A DNA stretch of 64,000 nucleotides from Mycteria americana (lineage: Eukaryota; Chordata; Aves; Ciconiiformes; Ciconiidae), in contig NC_134365.1 in the NCBI RefSeq assembly GCF_035582795.1, forward strand, positions 138,287,077 through 138,351,076, in the 5' to 3' direction. This document shows, piece after piece, positions 1-12,200 of the stretch. Under the pieces are notes generated by a model. The model made no database searches. It had not been told where the DNA came from and saw nothing but the letters and a program-made list of their open reading frames with translations. The translations under genes and the position numbers were made by a program. The number at the start of each line of letters is the position of its first letter. The first letter of the stretch is position 1.

Positions 1-215
1 TACTGAAAAAACAGCCCCGGATATCACTTGTCGCCATAACCCACAAGAATCAGCTTATTTGGTTCCAAGATGGTCTCCCTAAAGGTGTTTGTGAGCTTCC
101 TTATGAGAAACCATGTTCAGTAAAAACAGCTGTAACCAGTAGCAATGATTTGCTATTTATTGTGTCTTTTGCCTCCGGAAATATCTGTGTTGTACAGAGG
201 AGAGACAGCTTACAG
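1..215 (+). CDS. FANCB: FANCB exon, cut by the window start
   Basis: The first complete codon is at position 3, and 71 codons are present (residues 1-71 of the visible part). It reads through [18 protein letters not shown] and [16 protein letters not shown]. The donor after codon CAG is GTATTT, phase 0. The true exon start lies left of the window. Confidence 0.95.
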
Positions 216-3200
216 GTATTTGTGGCTTTAAACAGCTCCCTTTTATTACTCTATCTTTGTTTGTATATATTGTCTTATTGGAAGTTTCTGCAACTGAAAA
301 GCTACATGTTTAAGTTCCATAGATTTTTTTGTTGTTGCTTCTTCTGTTAAAATAACCTGTCTAAAGTGTGAAATTGTTTTGCTTTCATTGCTTGGTTATA
401 TATCTGAAAATAAACCCTGGGTTCTATTATTTAATAATACATTTTTATGAATCTGAGCCAAAGCTTCTGTTGCTAACTGAAAAATTCCGTAGTATGAGAA
501 CTTGAAGTTGTAAGTTATGAGTGTACCTACATAATTTGTGTTAAAGTGAAAGTAAACTAATATCATTGCAAAGCATAAACTTCTCATTGGAATTTAAAAG
601 CTTTTTGAGTCTCACTTCCAGGTAACAAAAAGTATTGTTTCATGAAAATGACAAGAGGCCTCTCTCTTGTTTCCTAAAGTCAGGAGAGACAAAGTTAACT
701 GCTAGGGTTTTATAATACTCTGTCAAGAAGGCTTACATAACTCAGGAAATGAAAGGTTGTCCTATTTAGTCATCAGCATTATTGTACAAATTTGTCTTTA
801 CCTCTCAAACATATTTAACTGTGCAATGCAACAAAAATATTTCTGAATGTTAAAGGTGTAATGTCTTTAACTGATCTGCAAGTTATTACTGGTTCTAAAT
901 AAATGTTACAGTGTTCAGCTATTCAGCTGCTTGAGTACACTGAAAAGTTGTCATCTCGTCTGCAACCTGTATTCTGGAAAGTGATGGCTAATTTTTCCCA
1001 GAGTTACATAGGCTCTAAATGATGGAGTAAGTGCGGGAGCTTGAAACTTCTTAAAATACTGTATTCTACACACCAGAATAGGCTGCCTCTTTATAAAAAG
1101 CAAGCTTCACCAAAACAAAATCTCAAATACAAGATTTATTCAAACACATGTATTTTAAAACCTCTTCTACTGTAGGTGGCTTCCAAATGGCAAAAAGTGA
1201 AGACTGTTCTGGTGGATGATTTTATTGGCTCTGGAAGTGAGCAACTGTTACTGCTTTTTAAGGATGACTCCAATACAGACGTGTTAAGTACATTCAAAAT
1301 AACGGATCTTGGAGAGGTCAACTACGCAGTAAGTTCAGCTTGCCTTTTCTCAGCTACTCAGTCTGTGCTTACTAAATTAAGAAAACCTCAACAAATCATT
1401 AAAGTATTGGTGCAAAGTGAAATTGAATGTGTGCTGTGAAATGCCCTGAAGTTTGAATACAATATTCCCGACTGTAATCATAAGATATCTAAAGAGATTA
1501 TTCTACTTCCTTGATAGCATCAACATTCTTTTGGGAAATTAAACTAATGCAGTTGAAAATGCTTCACATACGTAACAGGTTTGCTACAATACTTACCTTT
1601 TGGCTAAGAACTCTTAATTAAGGCCATAGTGCTTGTTAATTATCTTCTCGTAATTCATTATCTTCTCATCTTTCCATTATGTACTATCAAACTAATTCCT
1701 TTCAAAAGATAAGATTTTTCTTTTAAACTGCATACTGTGATTCTGCTGGTTTTCTGTATTTTCCACCAGATTTTTATAATGCTGTGTAATAGCCTGTACC
1801 TTACTTTCAGCTTTTTAATTAACTCAGGGTTTTGTTTTGTTTTTTTTAGAGTGGTATTAATTATAAACATGATGTTCCTGCTGCAGAAGGATTGCAAGAG
1901 AATAGTTTGCTTACCATCCAAGCTCTTGAAACAAGATTACAGGTTTGTACACAATAATTCTGCCTCTGTATTTTCTCCAAATTACTTTTCTATATCATTG
2001 CATTATTTAAAGGGTGAGGTTAATGATACTGTTTTTATTGGAGAAGTTCAGGAAGAAGACACCATTGTTAAATATCCATTCTTGAATCAGTGGTAGTCTT
2101 TGTTTCAGTTCTCTCAGTTGTTACAAATGTATTTGGGTGATTGGAAGGGTCCAATTTAATTTTGTTATAAATGCATTTGGGTAATGAGAAGGGTCTAATT
2201 TAATTTTAATTAAAATTTTGTGATAATGCTGAAGCTATCCTATCAAAGCTTCACATAACAGTCATTTTACTCATACAGGTTTAAATACCAGTTTAATAAA
2301 ATTAGAATGTTTACTTCTTTTGCTCCACATTACATACTTTGAGATAGTGTAGCTCCCAGTGAGTGCCACATCCTGCCACATTCCCAGTGAGTGCCAATGA
2401 GTGGCAGTTAATCCTGAAAATAAAGAAGAGTGTTATGGTCTGTTTCTTTGTCCATAGACTTCAGTCAAGTTGGCTTTTACTTTTGCCCAAGTTAGTGACC
2501 ATGGTTATTTCACCACCTGCTGATGTTGTCCCTCCTGTTACTAAAAGTTTTATAAGGATAATTTTGCAAAGTACAATAGGTGAAGCTAAAATGTACCCTT
2601 CTTTTAATTAGCATCACTTATAAAACAAGCTGGGGGGAACTTGCCAGAGTCCAAGGACTCAATGGGAATATATCATTGCCTTTCCTTCTACCTTTCATCC
2701 TGTTAGTAAATACCCAGCATACTCTCCAAGATGTTCTTTTGCAGTATTGTGTGTTGGCCTATACCAAATGGGTGATAATTGACAAAATAGGAAGATTATG
2801 TAAAAAAAAAAAAAAAAAAAGCTTTAGGGGATAGCATAAATCTCAAATTGAATCAATGATGTGAGGCTATTGTTAGTTTGCTAAGAGTGCTTTAAGTATG
2901 AGATAGGAGGTAGTTATTCTTGTCATTTGAGAATTAGTGAAAACTTAAGTAGGATATTGTGGCAGTTTTATCTCCAGCTTTTAAAAATGAAGCAAATTAA
3001 CTGGCAAAAGTTTAGTACTGGAAGAAAAGGAGGACTATGACACATTAGAAAAAGACTGAAAAAGAAAAGACTTTTCTCGTTCTAATTACAAAAGAGGTGT
3101 CTAAAGAGATATTATACATCTTCCACATCTTATGCATAAAAGCTGTTGTTTGGAGAACACTGGACAATAGCTTTTTTTCCTGCCTGGAAGGCACAAGAAA

Positions 3201-6200
3201 GTAGAAGTTGTATTAATTTCGAGGACCTCTTGAGGTCCCTTCCAACCCTGCATTTTTACAGTTCTTTAGCTTGCACATTAGAGGCCTATTGGCTTTTACA
3301 TGCAGAAGTGCAAGCTTCCTTCCAAATGCATTTTTTTCTCATTTATGGATTCTTTTGGGTAGTCGGGTAGTCGTATATTTTGAAACTGATTTCTTTGCTG
3401 CTGCATTCTTTTCCTACTCAGTACGTTACTTTCCTCCTCTACAAAACAGAAATTAGTTTCAATCTCTCTCATTTGTTGCTCCTTCCACTGTTGTAATGAA
3501 GGTTGTCCACCCTGCCATTGACAGCTATGTGTTCTATGTAACTATGTTCTATGACTTTGTTCTTTTAATATACTTTACAGCTCTTCCAGCTGTACAGCTC
3601 TGTGAATCTGTGTTAGGATCAAATCAATGGTCTGTTTTGTGCATTCTATTGGTTCTGCTGGAAACAAGCAACTGGCTGGAGATTTCATGTATCATCTGCT
3701 GATGAAGTTGTCCTTCAGACACAGAATCATAAGACCTAACTTATTTTTTCATTTATTTATTTTAAGGTCTTTTTAATCTCTAATTTTCAAAGCCACATGC
3801 TACACAAGCATTGTAAGCAATTTGAAAATCTTTCTATGTTTTAATGCTGTAAATCTTTGAAATTGTCATGCTGATGAATTTGGAAGTAGCTGCAGATATT
3901 TCTTTTTAACCTTACTGTTGCTTCCTTGTTGAGATCTCCATTGTTCTGTATGTTTCCCTGAACAGTGAAGTACTCTTGCTGGTTTTTGTCGTCTGATGAT
4001 TGTTTTGATGCAATAGTGCATGGATTCTGCTTAGCTTGGGAATTTCCAAAGGTTATTCAGCTGTGGAGTGGTGCCTCTTGATATTTATCATCAAAATTCA
4101 GGTCTTCTAGACATTTGCAATCAAAGCATGTTTTGACAGTCTCCATGGAATCTCATCTTTTAGGGCAAAATCAAATAGCAGATGCAGCACTTTTTCATAC
4201 CTCTGTTGCTTACCTCTTATTTCACATCTGCGTAGCTGTTTTTTAGCCGTGTGAGAACTTTGACAGGACTGCATATAAGTAGGCTGCATGTAAGTTATAC
4301 ACAGTAATACATATAAGTTGCACTTTGCAGGTAGTGAAATTGAAAAATATCAGTCTGTGCATTTTTGAACTGTTCTATCTTTATCTTGTATACAGTCTTT
4401 TGGGCCTAAATCCAGCCTTTTTTTCCTCTGGAGAATTTTTTCTTTAACACTCATTTTAGTATCTCCTGAAGAAGACTTCTTTTGGAAGAGTGCTGCAGTT
4501 ACATTACAACAGCTGATGGTACAAGGTTTCTCATGGGTTTAGTTGGCTGTTCTGGCAGAAATACCACGAGTCAGGAGTGTCTTTTTATGTCCACTGGCCT
4601 GTCCTCCCCCCAAGTATTTAACAGTTTTGTCAGGATTATAATGCCAAATTCTTTTACCTATGATTAATTTGTTTCCTTTGACTTGGTTTGCCTGTTTGGG
4701 GCAGGTATTTTTTTTAATCCTTACTATTGATTTATTGAATTGGTGCAATGTCTAATTGTTTTGTTCTCATTCTGATAATGCTGATTTGGTGGTGGATAGA
4801 AAGTTATTTAAGCAATGTTCTGTACATTTGATTTTTATTACTATTTTTAGTGTAAGTTTTAAGTATTTATTTTTCCATCTGTTGCTGTGGATTGGCCCAT
4901 TTTCTTTTTGCTTCTTTTTCATAATGGATTTTAGTCACTTGCAAAACACAGAACCAGTTATTTAGCATATGAGCAGCTTCAGCCTATAGATCTCTGAATT
5001 ATGTTTCCCTCTGTCTTTTTTCTCTACTTTTTCCATTTTACCTTTGCTTTTCCCAATATTTTTAGTCTTATCAATTGTGAATCTTCATTTCCATTTTCTT
5101 CCCTTTGTAAAAGTGCCACAGTTCTTGGCTCAGTAGTTTTAGCTCTGTATGTATGGGTATTAATTTATTTATTTATGAATACTGCAACTTTAATTGCAAT
5201 GTGTCAAAGTACTTGGCTCTTCTACTTACTACTAAGCCTCTGCCTTAATTTGCTTTGCTTTTGACAGCGATTCATCTGTTCTGCTGTTCATGCTGGATTT
5301 ACTCACAGCTGTATTGGCTCTGGACTGCCTTGGTTTTATGTTGATGTTTATTTCCTGTTTTAAGGTGATCTAGTTTTATTTTCTTAGTTTCACAGTGCAA
5401 AAATTATGACTTCTGCTGATGCTTGTTGCGCAGTACATCTTGGCATATGGCAGAAAGGATGTGCAAGTCATTTGTTCCAGAGAGAGTTGATGGGTGGCAC
5501 TACCCAGTCTTGGGTTTGCCATGTGGTAAATTACAGGTCTCTTTTTTGTGTTGCTTTATGAGGAAAAAGGGCTTGCAAAAATCAGATTGGTCAGCAAGCA
5601 TACATCAGTGAATCTTTGGCCATTCTGACTGCTGCTCATTCTGTGCTTCTCCATTTGCTTTCTGTTTCTCAGTTGTTTATCCAAGAGCTGCTCACCAATG
5701 GGAGTAAGTAATGGTTTCGTATTCTGATGACCTCAATTAGGAAGGTACTGTAGAATCATCTTTGTTCTTAACTCTTCCTTTTCTTCTCCTGACTCAAGTC
5801 TGGCACTGGATTATTGCTTGGAATCTGGTACTTATGATGTGTGGTTTGATAGGTGGCAAATAAATTTTTTACAGAACTTATCATGATGAGTGCTACTTGC
5901 TCTAGATGCCCTTTGCCATTGCAGCTTGAGCAGAGGGCATCACTTCGCTTTCATGAAGTGCTTTTTATTCAGGATTGTCAGTTGGTTATGATTGATCCTG
6001 ATTTGTTTTTTTGGGGGGTGGGGGATGGGGGAAGCCTAGTAGATAAGGGGAAGGCTGTGATGTTGTCTATCCAGACTTCAGTAAAGCCTTTGACGTGGTT
6101 TCCACAGCATTCTCTTGGAGAAACTGGCTGCTCATGGCTTGGACGGGTGTACTCTTTGCTGGGTAAAGAACTGGCTGGATGGCCAGGCCCGAAGAGTGGT

Positions 6201-9200
6201 GGTGAATGGAGTTTACTCCAGTTGGCGGCTGGTCACAAGCGGTGTTCCCCAGGGCTCTGTGTTGGGGCCAGTTCTGTTTAATATCTTTATCAATGATCTG
6301 GATGAAGGGATCGAGTGCACCCTCAGTAAGTTTGCAGATGACACCAAGTTATGTGGGAGTGTTGATCTGCTTGAGGGTAGGCAGGCTCTGCAGAGGGACC
6401 TGGACAGGCTGGATCGATGGGCCGAGGTCAATTGTATGAGGTTCAACAAGGCCAAGTGCAAGGTCCTGCACTTGGGCCACAGCAACCCCATGCAACGCTA
6501 CAGGCTTGGGGAAGAGTGGCTGGAAAGCTGCCAGGCAGAAAAGGACCTGGGGGTGTTGGTGGACAGCTGCCTGAATATGAGCCAGCAGTGTGCCCAGGCG
6601 GCCAAGAAGGCCAATGGCATCCTGGCTTGTATCAAAAATAGCGTGGCCAGCAGGACTAGGGAAGTGATCGTGCCCCTGTACTCGGCACTGGTGAGGCCGC
6701 ACCTCGAATACTGTGTTCAGTTTTGGGCCCCCCACTACAAGAGAGACATGGAGGTGCTGGAGCATGTCCAGAGAAGGGCAACAAAGCTGGTGAAGGGTCT
6801 GGAGCAGAAGTCTTCTGAGGAGCGGCTGAGGGAGCTGGGGTTGTTTAGCCTGGAGAAAAGGAGGCTGAGGGGAGACCTTATCACTCTCTACAACTACTTG
6901 AAAAGGAGGTTGTAGAGAGGTGGGGGTTGGTCTCTTCTCCCAGGTAACAAGCGATAGGACAAGAGGAAATGGTCTCAAGTTGTGCCAGGGGAGGTTTAGA
7001 CTGGATATTAGGAAATTTTACTTCACCGAAAGGGTTATCAAGCATTGGAACAGGCTGCCCAGGGAAGTGGTCGAGTCACCATCCCTGGAGGTATTTAAAA
7101 GATGTTTGGATGAGGTGCTTAGGGACATGGTTTAGTAGTTGACTTGGTAGTGTTAGGTTTACGGTTGGACTCGATCTTAAAGGTCTTTTCCAACCTATAT
7201 GATTCTGTGATTCTATGAAGTTTGTTTTTGCATTCCAGTGGTGAGCTTTGTTCTCTCTTTGGCAGCATTAGACTTCTGAGGATCTTGCTTTCCAGAGAAT
7301 AGCTTTTGAGAAGGTTTTTTTTGTTTGCTTGCTTTTTGTTTTTTGAACTGAGATACAGCCTGCATGTATGTCTGTTTGTAAAACTGTCAGCTCTTCAATG
7401 TATTTACTTGACCAATAATCAATACAAGCCTTGAGAAGAAATCAAAACTGGTATCAATGGAAAAGTGAAGCAGGAATAATAAAGGCAGGCCTGAATATCT
7501 ACATAATTTGATAAAATTTACCTTAGAAGTTTATCTTAAGCTCTAAGTTTAATATTGAGAGGCCAAGATTCTTAGATTCATATTTTGGCAGCAGAGTAGC
7601 CTGACTTGAATATTTTTTAGTAGCATTACTTGAGGAATGCCAGGATCTTGACTTGTGATACTTGCATAAACATGGAAAGCTGAATAGATATCTTGGTAGC
7701 TTCAATATCAGTTCTTATTTGCAGTAGACCTAAGCATAAGTCTAATGATCATTTTTATCTTTTACAGGCTGGTTGCACCTCTGTTCGAGAGCTACAGCAG
7801 CATTTACGACTCAAAAAGAGGGTTATTCTTGAATCTTGCAGAGCATTAATAGATCTTGTTGAAGAAAGAACCCATATTCTACCAACTGCAAAAGAGGTAA
7901 AATGCAGAAGAGAGTGCAGATCACTTCTGAATTCTGCCAAGCCATTTGTAGAGGGTGCTTCCCTCAACCACTTGTTACTTTCACCAGTAGGGATTGCCAC
8001 TATCAAAACTCATTAATCTGCTTTTTAAGTCTGGTTCATTGCCTTAACCTGTCAATGGATGTAGATAAGAGTAAATTTAGTTGTCTTTACTTGAAATTGA
8101 TTTGCACAATACCTCCTGACAACTGAGTTGTATGGAGGAGTAACTTCTAACAAAGAGTTAGTGACAAACAGTAGGGGGAGTGTACAGTCTTAATTGGCAC
8201 AGTTGCCTAGATATTGAATATCTGTCTGATCTAACATGTTATGAAAAACGAGCTGTCATAGATCTGTGCAAGCAAAATAGATTTTATAATGGGGGCAGAG
8301 TGAACTGTGGGCTGAGAAGGTGATGGAGGTTGAGAAAATGTTATCTTAATATGTTGCTCAAAAGAAGCCTCCTAATTTATTTGAAATGGTGTTGATCTCC
8401 CTTTCAGTTAATGTTGTGGTCCCTTTCAGGTCAGCCAGGTTTAGACAACAAAATTTCGAGCAATTAATGCAGTAATATAAAATAAGTTCTAGTACCTTAA
8501 ATCTTCTTTGGACAGTTAATTGCATGACAGTTCAAGACTTACACATGTGATGTTTACAAGGAGGGAATGAGTTGTGCTTTTCATGATATCATGTGTTTTA
8601 AGAAAATGCAATTCTATCTTTTGAATCTATTGTAGATAATAAAGTAATTTATATAGATTTCATGTTATGTATCTTAAAAGCACTTCCAGCAATCATTTGT
8701 GGTAAAACACGAAGTAATGCAGTATAAAAAGAACTAATATCTCCACTTAATTTATCTAAAAAAAACATTTTTCTGTAAGGAAGGTCTTGTGTCTCTCTGG
8801 GATGATGTAGAAAATCCTCCTCATTCTCTTAGTAAAGAGACATCATTGGCGTCTAAAGTCCCAGAGCACTTCATTGAGAAATTGTGGCAGCGTGTTGTGG
8901 GTGACAGCTTGGTAGTTGGAGTAAAACTAACTGAATCATTTTACTTGTAAGTATATACATTTATCTAATAATTTCATTGAGTAGTTTTATAGAAACTGAA
9001 TTTGCAGGTTAAGCCCTGCAGTAGCAAGAGTGGATTTTTGAGCTTTAAACTTTCTCATTTTGAACATCTGCATATAAAGTGTTTCAAGTGTGTGTCTTTG
9101 TCAGTATTGTTGCTGCTGCTTGTCTCTCTCTAGCACTGTGCAAAAAAAGATGTTGTATAGCCAAAAATCAGTTGTGTCAGTATAACCACATCATTACTGG

Positions 9201-12200
9201 AGGCTTTTTACAACAGAGTTTTCTTTGACAAAAATTATGGTTCTTTATAGTCCTTGTTGGCATAGCTACACTGACAGCAGTATGTGGTGTAATTAAAGCT
9301 CTGTCTTAGCTATACAGTTCCTGATGCCTTACTGTTAACATCTTGCCATTCCTAAAGAGTGATTTGCTTAAAGAAGCGCAAAAGAAAACATTTTCAATTC
9401 TCTGATCAACTTAATAAATACTCAGCTTTTGAACTGAACTATGCTACAGTCAAGTATCCAATCAAATAAAATACTTGCTAAGCTTATATATTGTGTAAAT
9501 TATGTGGAACAATCAGCCATACAATACTTAAGCCTTCAAAATTACTTATTTATTCTTATTATTGTCTCTAAAATGATTTGTTTATTCTGTTCATTTTAAT
9601 GGCTCAGCTCTAGTTGTAAATACTACTTATGTCATTTCCCCCTTACAGGGAGGGAACTAATTTGGAACACAGTTTAAAAAACCAGGATTACATGAAACAT
9701 AAATTTACGATGTGCATTGTGTAATGTGAACTTTGGTGGAGTCAGAACTTACCTTTTGACCTATATTCCCACAAGCAGTGTAGCTGAGACTGTGTTAGGG
9801 TAAACTTAAAGACTATTGATGCCACTGAAAATCATTCAAGTGGTTGTGAGGGAGCTGACCTGTTACGCCCTTTGGCCATTCTGCTGGAGCTGCGGGTGTA
9901 TTATTTCTCAACTGCCAGATTGCTATAACTTTACAAGAAAGTTGACCTCACCTTCTTGACAGCCTCTGTTAAGAGCCACTGAGACAAGAGATTGTTTTTG
10001 CCTTTCCAGTGTTTATTCTTTTAGCTTTCATGATGATGACTTTGTTTTTGAAAATGAAATACTTAATTCCTGTATAGCTTCAGAAATCCTCAGAAGATTT
10101 GGAACCACTCTTTAAAAACCAGCAGCAATGTTGCCCTCTCCCCCATTTTTACAGTTGAGAAAAGATCTGTGAAGACGAAGTCATTTGTCAAAGGTTACCT
10201 GGTAGGCTAGCAGCAGAACCTAGGTCTTCTGGGCTCCAGTTCAGTACTATATACAACCACCTGTGTTTTGGGGGGAAAGGGCTTGCTTTCTCCCCACCCG
10301 CAACACTGTAAGTCTTTATTGATTATTTTTGTGCTTCCTACTAATGCAAGATTGCAGTGATGTTTTAGATTGCATTATGAGGTGGTGATACTTCTCCGTA
10401 AAGAAAATTAGACATTCATAAGACTTTCAGATGTCAGTGACATCTTGAGACTGAATTGATTGACAGAATAAAATATTCATTAAGAGAGGATCTGAAACAG
10501 TAATATTAGGATTTCATTGAAAGAACCCTGCATTGAATAAAGTACTTCGTACATTTCAGGAAATTACTGCATGTTTAAGTTAATAGTATTTTAAACCTTT
10601 TATTTTACTCTCTACCTTCAATTTTGTTTGAATATCTATAAAACAATATAGAACATCAGAAGAGCTTTTAGTCCTCAAAGAAGGCAGAATTGATACTTTC
10701 TGTAATTTTTTATTAAAAGAAAGTTACGTCTTTAAAAATAAATTATAAATGTCATAGAGTATCTGCATGGGTTATATGGCATTTTCAACGTTTTCCACGT
10801 TAATTAGACATCCAAATTCTTGCAGTTGAAGTGAGGCATCTAACTCCTAGAAGCTCTTAGAAAATTCAGTCCATGTTTTGAAAATCTTTATAGTAGGCTT
10901 AGATGAAGTAGTCATTTGAAGGACTTACACTCTTTGAACAGTCTATGACTTAAGCTGGAACTATATTGGAGGTTGTGGTAGTCTTAAATGTCTGTATATA
11001 TCTGCAAAGTTGTGGTTATTTGTCAGAAGGCAAAATACAAACTGGGAGTGCAGTCATTTTATATGGATTTTCACAGGTCACTGAGTGATGTCAGTTTATC
11101 TTTAGTGATGGATCAAGAATTCTCTTCGATTTCTCCGATTATTGAGTGTCGAAATAAAATCATTAAGCTTAACAAAGCCTTCTCAGCATTGGCTGTCTCC
11201 TCGTGTCAAATTGAGCCTCCTCCAAAAAAGATGAAATTGGACTTGCATAGCAAGAATGATCTGAAAAAAGAGTTTCCCAAGAGATGTTCGAGGGTTCAGC
11301 TGGATGGAGCAAAGACAGTCATTGCTGTTACCAGCCTTTCACCATTATTGGCATTTCGTCGTGTACATTGCATAGTTCTTCTACATGCAAAGAAACAAAA
11401 ACATCGGAATGATAGTTTACAGGAGAGCAAAAAGATTACTGTACTCTGTGGGAAAATCTTGTTAAGTCTGGAAGATATTTCAAATGGAAAACATTCAGTA
11501 AAGATGCTAAGGGATAATAGTTACTGTACAGGTAAATGGATTGATATATTTTGGATTCATAAATATATGATTGATTCTTCTGTTTACTCTAGGTCATGCC
11601 AAGCTAATTTTTCAAGGTGTAATCATATCTGTCTCTTTGAACACAAACTGCATAGACCTGTTGGGAATTAAAAGCTGGGTGAAATACGAGATGGAACATT
11701 TTTCAAAATGGAAAAAAATGTTAAGTGAGTTGCTGTAAGATTCTGTGCTAGCATTGGTGCTGAAGTGTATCTAGAAAGCTTAATTTTGAAGATAAGTCTG
11801 AGTTCAGAATGCTGAAGCCTGCATTTTTTCTATAAGTAAGATACTGTTGATTAGATACATAGATTTTTTTTTTGTCTGACATAGTATTACTTCTTAAATA
11901 ATACCAAAGTAATTGAAGCTTTTCCTCATCTACATGTCTATTAAGGTCATTTATTTTCCTTTCTTTTAATATTCCTGATTGAATTGATTTTGAACTGGGC
12001 TTCCGCTCATGTAGCGAAATATTATTTTGATCATTTGCAATGAATTTTAATTTCTTTCTTCCTTTAATGTTGTATCTGGCTAAAGCCAACATGTCATCTT
12101 ACTTCACAGGAGGCTATTAATAGTCTTCTTTTGGCAAGGTAACATTTATCTTTAGAGCTTTCATAATATAGGTGGGGCTCTGTTAATCAGCTAACTATTT

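Larger units (their letters stand above)
1943..7767 (+). other. FANCB: FANCB intron (5.8 kb) with CR1 insertion
   Basis: The largest intron in the visible part of the gene. Contents: a 44-bp tandem duplication at 2121-2208, a direct repeat of CCCAGTGAGTGCCA at 2355 and 2383, an 18-base A run at 2803-2820, an old CR1-like 3' tail near 3215-3263, and the 1.2-kb CR1 at 6036-7217. The remainder is AT-rich, with many T-rich stretches between 4.7 and 5.3 kb. Confidence 0.85.

Noticed and set aside
3718..3745. CACAGAATCATAAGACCTAAC as an antisense CR1 end
   Set aside because: Only about 13 bases resemble the reverse complement of the CR1 terminal repeats. The adjoining sequence shows no CR1 match.
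6115..6915. Reverse transcriptase frame as a host gene
   Set aside because: It is the body of a 5'-truncated CR1 LINE with typical CR1 3' end sequence, not a domesticated gene.
10988..11076. Upstream extension of the open frame into the FANCB 455-nt exon
   Set aside because: A clear TTTTCACAG acceptor and the phase from the previous exon place the exon start at 11077. The extension is intron.
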